In this document: positions 60,609 to 64,000 of the stretch, piece after piece
How the letters are laid out: the number at the start of each line of letters is the position of its first letter
Numbering within the stretch: position 1 is the first letter of the stretch
Assembly (NCBI GenBank): GCA_030686995.1
Contig: CM060709.1
Span: 125,828,373 to 125,892,372, forward strand
DNA length: 64,000 nt
From: Artemisia argyi
Lineage: Eukaryota; Streptophyta; Magnoliopsida; Asterales; Asteraceae
Direction: 5' to 3'
Position numbers and translations under genes: made by a program
The notes under the pieces: model-generated
Databases searched by the model: none
Told to the model about the DNA's origin: nothing
The model's input: the letters and a program-made list of their open reading frames with translations, nothing else

Positions 60609-62521
60609 TTGATTCTTTCTATGTCTCATCCACACTTTCTGATTTGCCAGTGGTGTGGTAATCCTTATAATGGTGGCAATTGCCCCAGCTGTGGCATGGT
60701 AGAGTCGGGAAACGGGTCTGTCTTTAACCAGAATCCTTATTCTTACCATGACACGACTGATTCATTCCATCAGTTACCACACCATGAGACTCAGCAGTTT
60801 TACTATTGTGAGTACTGTGGTGGTTCACACTACAGTTATGATTGTCAATCGGGAAACACGCTTGTCTATGAGCAGTCTCCTGATAGCAATTGTAATTCTA
60901 GCACATACAACCCACAGCCACATCAGTTTTACTGTTGTGATTACTGTGGAGGTCCACACTCTAGCTCGGATTGTCAAACAAGGAATCCATTTCCTTGTAA
61001 CAATTACGACTATTCGTTTTCAAACCCACCTCCACAGTACCAAATGATTCACACAACTCCTCATGATACTGAGCAAGACCTTTTACTAAAGGCTCTTGAT
61101 ATATTGAAAGAACTTAAGGAGGAGTTGGTTACTACATCGTTTCAAGACTCTCGTGAGAAATCTATGGCAGAATTACTTACGGAAGAACGAGCAGCTATAA
61201 ACGAATTGAGCAAGGAAGAATTGCTAGTCTTAGAACAAGCAGCTCCACATTTCGTCAAGCTGCTCTTCTAGACTGTGATGATGATAGTGATAATGACGAC
61301 ACCCTTGATATCCTTCAATTTTATAAGGGTTCGTCAGATTCATCATTTGTAATTCCTTCCATTGAAAATCAGGGAGAAAATAATGAGACGGGGAAATTAC
61401 TAGCAGAAGATCAAATGGAACTTGTACAATCCATGAATGCTAGCCCCTCTCATCTCCCTCAGTCTGTTGTTATCACACCCGAAGTTCACACTCACTCTCT
61501 AAACATGGGGGATGAGCATCTTAGCACTGTTCCTAATAAGGAATCGGACAAATTAATAAAGTCTAGTGTTGAGATCCTTGTCCCAATCCCGAGAGAGTCA
61601 CAGGGAACTTTGGATCATGTGTGTGATTTACCTTCCCCCATTGAGTGTCCTAAAGATCAATTTGAGACTTTCTCCGATTGTAGCGATGATTGTACATCTT
61701 ATGGAGACATCGAGTATGTTGAGGCATCAGTTCCACATTCTGATGCTGATCATCTTCTTGAGGAGTTCGCCAATGAACTTACTCACATCAATCCACTCTC
61801 ATTGGAAAGTGATGATGGTCTCCTTGATTTCGAAGCCGATCTGGGAGAAATTGAAAGTCTCCTATATCATGATCCGTCACTCACTTCTGATCCCGACAGT
61901 CCAATAGAGAATGTTAATCTCTTTGTTCCCGAAACATTCAATACTACTCTCACCAATCCTCTATTTGAATTCGACTATGAATTCACTTCGATTTCTGATA
62001 ATACACTCTTTGATATTCAGAATGAGGATTATGATGAGTCTATTCCGGAACATGAATTTACAGATTCACATCTTGTGAATAATTCTCTTCATGAGGAGTT
62101 CTCCGGTGAACTCACTCATCATATCATGACTCCTCCGGAGTTTGATAGCCCGGGGGGAGATGATCTCAATCATGAGGATTTGCAAATTCCCACCCACCCT
62201 CCCGGGATGTTTTTGAGCTTAACCTTTGAAATCCAAATTCAGGCTAATAAGCCTGCTCTCGAGGAAGATGATCAAATCATGATTTTCATCATGGTTTTCT
62301 TCCTTTTCTTCACCTATAAGGTGACTTCTTATCTTCTTCACTCCTTTGGGAATGAAGATACCATCTTTGATCTCGACATCTTCATGTATCATTATCTTGA
62401 GCCGGGATTATATCTCATTGGTGTGGAACTTTCACGTGCTTCAAATGTTTGTCCAATCATCTTGAATGAAAATCCGATGGAGATTGTTTCTACCACATCA
62501 TGCTTCCCCAGGTACAAATGA
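60609..62521 (+). pseudogene. Family B protein: zinc-finger, acidic and hydrophobic (one frameshift)
   Basis: About 637 codons broken by one frameshift. The N-terminus has three Cys/His knuckles: CQWCGNPYNGGNCPSC, then CEYCGGSHYSYDC and CDYCGGPHSSSDC, of form CX2CX3HX4C, which may bind nucleic acid like a gag zinc knuckle. A helical charged part follows (LKALDILKELKEELV, ERAAINELSKEELLVLE). Near 61250 one T seems lost, so the first frame stops at 61271 while the other carries on without a gap as AALLDCDDDSDNDDTL. The rest is very acidic (GDEHLSTVPNKESDK, IKSSVEILVPIP, DCTSYGDIEYVEAS), then a hydrophobic stretch IMIFIMVFFLFFTYKV near the end, GNEDTIFDLDIF, and NENPMEIVSTTS. Similar acidic and NEDTIFD/NESPMEI text is, from memory, known in Asteraceae gypsy proteins. 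No RT, protease or integrase is present. The start chosen is the first ATG of the frame. Confidence 0.75.
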
Positions 62522-63325
62522 ATTCGGGGTCGAGTCAAGCTAGCGACTCGGTAAACAAAAACAGTAGCATACTTATAGGGTTTTCACCCTAAGTGTGGGG
62601 GAGTCCCCCATACTATGGTTACTTATGAAGTGAAAAACAAAATGGTGTTTTCCACGCTTAGCTTGTAATGTTGCCCTTTTACGTTCAAAATGTCGGCATA
62701 ATTGCCGGGACTTTGAATATTGAGGACAATATTCATCCTAAGTGTGGGGGGGTATTTCGCTATTCTAGCGAATTTTATCACATTTTACTATCTAGTACCC
62801 CCGTTTTTGGCCAAAATTTCAAAAATTTTAAAAAATTTTTTTCACTGGTGCTTCAAAATTTTTGTGGCAATCAGTCTGCCTTGTCTAACCAACAAAAGGG
62901 ATTGGCTAGTCCAGGAGCAAACGGCTCTTGGTAAAGACATCTCAAATCCGTTGATGGCTTGCAATTTGCCCAAAATTGTATGGTACCTCAACTCGCCATA
63001 TCCCATAAAGCGAATGAGTTGGCTAGCCCGCAAGATTATGGCTTGTGGTAAAGGCAGTGGAAAATCCATAATTAGTAATCAGCTCACCAAGATGTTGACT
63101 ATTCCATCAAGGGTTGGCTAGTCCAGAAGCAAACGGCTTTTGGTAAAGACTAATCAAATCCGTTGACAGCTGGTAGTTTGCTCAAAATCACACGGTTATC
63201 AGGTGTACCACAGTTCTCACACCTGGCTACTCCAGAAGTGATGGCTTTTGGTAAAGAGTTTAAAATCCATCAAGTTTTCAAAACAGTTTATTGCTAGGGA
63301 CTAGCAATATTTTAGTGTGGGGGAT
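62522..63325 (+). other. Family B structured 3' UTR and purine tract
   Basis: Non-coding region with perfect hairpins TGGGGG-AGT-CCCCCA (62596-62610) and TTCGCTA-TTC-TAGCGAA (62756-62772), the four-unit hairpin array, and the purine tract AGTGTGGGGGAT next to the 3' LTR. Purine-like AAGTGTGGGGG boxes also occur at 62591 and 62740. The same elements are kept in the inverted copy at 9927-10720. Confidence 0.8.
62905..63260 (+). repeat. Four covarying hairpin units (B 3' UTR)
   Basis: Units of 95-117 bases each carry GGCTAG(T/C)CC(A/G)... and ...TTGGTAAAG around a stem-loop. Stems: CCAGGAGC/GCTCTTGG (62911-62931), CCGCAAG/CTTGTGG (63028-63048), CCAGAAGC/GCTTTTGG (63123-63143), CCAGAAG/CTTTTGG (63232-63251). 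All pair fully as RNA if G-U is allowed. Units 1 and 3 share loop AAACG, and units 2 and 4 share a loop ending ATGG, so the array looks like a doubled pair. Confidence 0.8.
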
Positions 63326-64000
63326 TGATGAGTGCTCAAACACTCATCATTTTTGGTCAAATCTGAACTGCAAAACATACAAAAACACTCAGAAATGCAT
63401 CAAAATACTGAAAATATTTCAAAATCGTGTTTTATATGTTTTAAATGCAAAATGAGCAAAAACAGATGAAAAACGTACAAAGTTTGCAAAATTGGCAATT
63501 TCAGTCCCCCAACTTTCAAAATTTGGCAAAAATAGTCCCTGAGCACTTATTTAAAAAGAAAAGTCACCAAAGGTCATTTTGAAATCATAAATTGTCATAT
63601 TTAGTCCTTTGGTGAAAAATTGGAAAGTTTTGGAAATTTACAGTTTGTTCCCTAGAGTTTCAGTAATTGACAGATTTGGTCCCTGGTGGGATATTTTGAA
63701 AGGAAAATCATTTTTTGTCCTTGGAAAATCAAAATGTGTCAAAAATAGTCCTTGGAATGAAAGATTGGTGAAATGGCAATTTTAGTCCCTGAGGTTTGGA
63801 AATTTACAAATTTGGTCCCCGAGAAATTTTGAAAAATAAAAATGGCAAAAAAATGGTTTTTGAAATATTGGTGATTGGCAAGTTAGGTCCTTATAATAAA
63901 TTTTGGGAAGTATCATTTTCAGTCCTCAAGTTTGGCCAAATTACAAAATAAGTCCTTGTGGTGTTTTGTTAATTAACCAAACGGACCCTTTTGTTTATTT
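63326..64000 (+). mobile_element. 3' LTR, family B (start only)
   Basis: Same text as the 5' LTR from its hairpin start. Cut by the window end after 675 bases. Confidence 0.95.

Larger units (their letters stand above)
56648..64000 (+). mobile_element. Family B LTR retrotransposon (runs off the window)
   Basis: 5' LTR, primer site, 3.0 kb interior with one broken gene, a structured 3' UTR, a purine tract and the first 675 bases of the 3' LTR. The two LTRs differ at about 11 of 675 comparable positions by eye, so the insertion is recent. With no RT or integrase it must be mobilised in trans. The full length would be about 10.3 kb. Confidence 0.93.

Noticed and set aside
60748..61047. Second frame in the B gene (also 61566-61907)
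   Set aside because: They overlap the zinc-knuckle and acidic frame in another register and show no motif.

Overview
This is a plant nuclear window that holds almost only transposable elements. I recognise no intact host gene, no tRNA or rRNA gene and no CRISPR array. The Ty3/gypsy proteins closely resemble, from memory, the very abundant elements of Asteraceae genomes such as Tanacetum, Chrysanthemum and Artemisia. The base composition, the (TA)n tracts, the many MITEs and the megabase-type nesting of LTR elements agree with that. The genus is an inference.

For clarity I name the LTR families. Family A is Athila-like, with 1.4-1.6 kb LTRs that begin TGATGAGGCG. Family B also has an Athila-type primer site, with 3.67 kb LTRs that begin with a hairpin, TGATGAGTG...CACTCATCA. 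Family C is a chromovirus with 3.15 kb LTRs, TGTAACACC...TTGTGACA. Family D is a 4.6 kb solo LTR, TGTAACACC...GGTTACA, related to C. There are also several Ty1/copia pieces.

Layout. 1-1044: a hAT end, a (TAA)n tract and the tip of a B LTR. 1045-2612: the 3' part of an A element, minus strand. 2613-7551: a copia element with RT and RNase H, split by a solo A LTR, followed by its 3' tail and a leader full of GCGAGTTA motifs. 7552-10822: a B LTR and 3' region in reverse, holding a TAA-flanked MITE. 10823-16346: a 5'-truncated A element. 16347-18760: a copia LTR and leader carrying two MITEs between three (TA)n tracts. 18761-21950: more MITEs and a broken secreted cysteine-rich peptide gene. 21951-26605: a giant fold-back element made of strand-switching CGTTTTC arrays and AATATCAC palindromes. 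26606-32702: MITEs, a decayed copia and unassigned DNA. 32703-42250: C LTRs and a decayed chromovirus gag-pol. 42251-43422: a fragment with a coiled-coil reading frame and a copia 3' LTR. 43423-56000: an A element with mismatched LTRs, split by the solo D LTR. 56648-64000 and beyond: a young B element.

How the parts relate. A and B both use an Athila-type primer-binding site and purine-tract-like AAGTGT(A/G)(A/G)GGG boxes, and both lack reverse transcriptase, so they probably depend on an autonomous relative. A keeps gag, a protease-like domain and a tail like the integrase C-terminus in one reading frame. B keeps one long zinc-finger, acidic and hydrophobic protein plus a structured 3' UTR. 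The most interesting signals are the covarying tandem hairpins in the B 3' UTR, the TGACGGCGTCA arrays upstream of the A-LTR TATA box, the GCGAGTTA cluster, and the 4.65 kb fold-back element. All boundaries were read by eye and are approximate unless a target-site duplication or LTR end fixes them.
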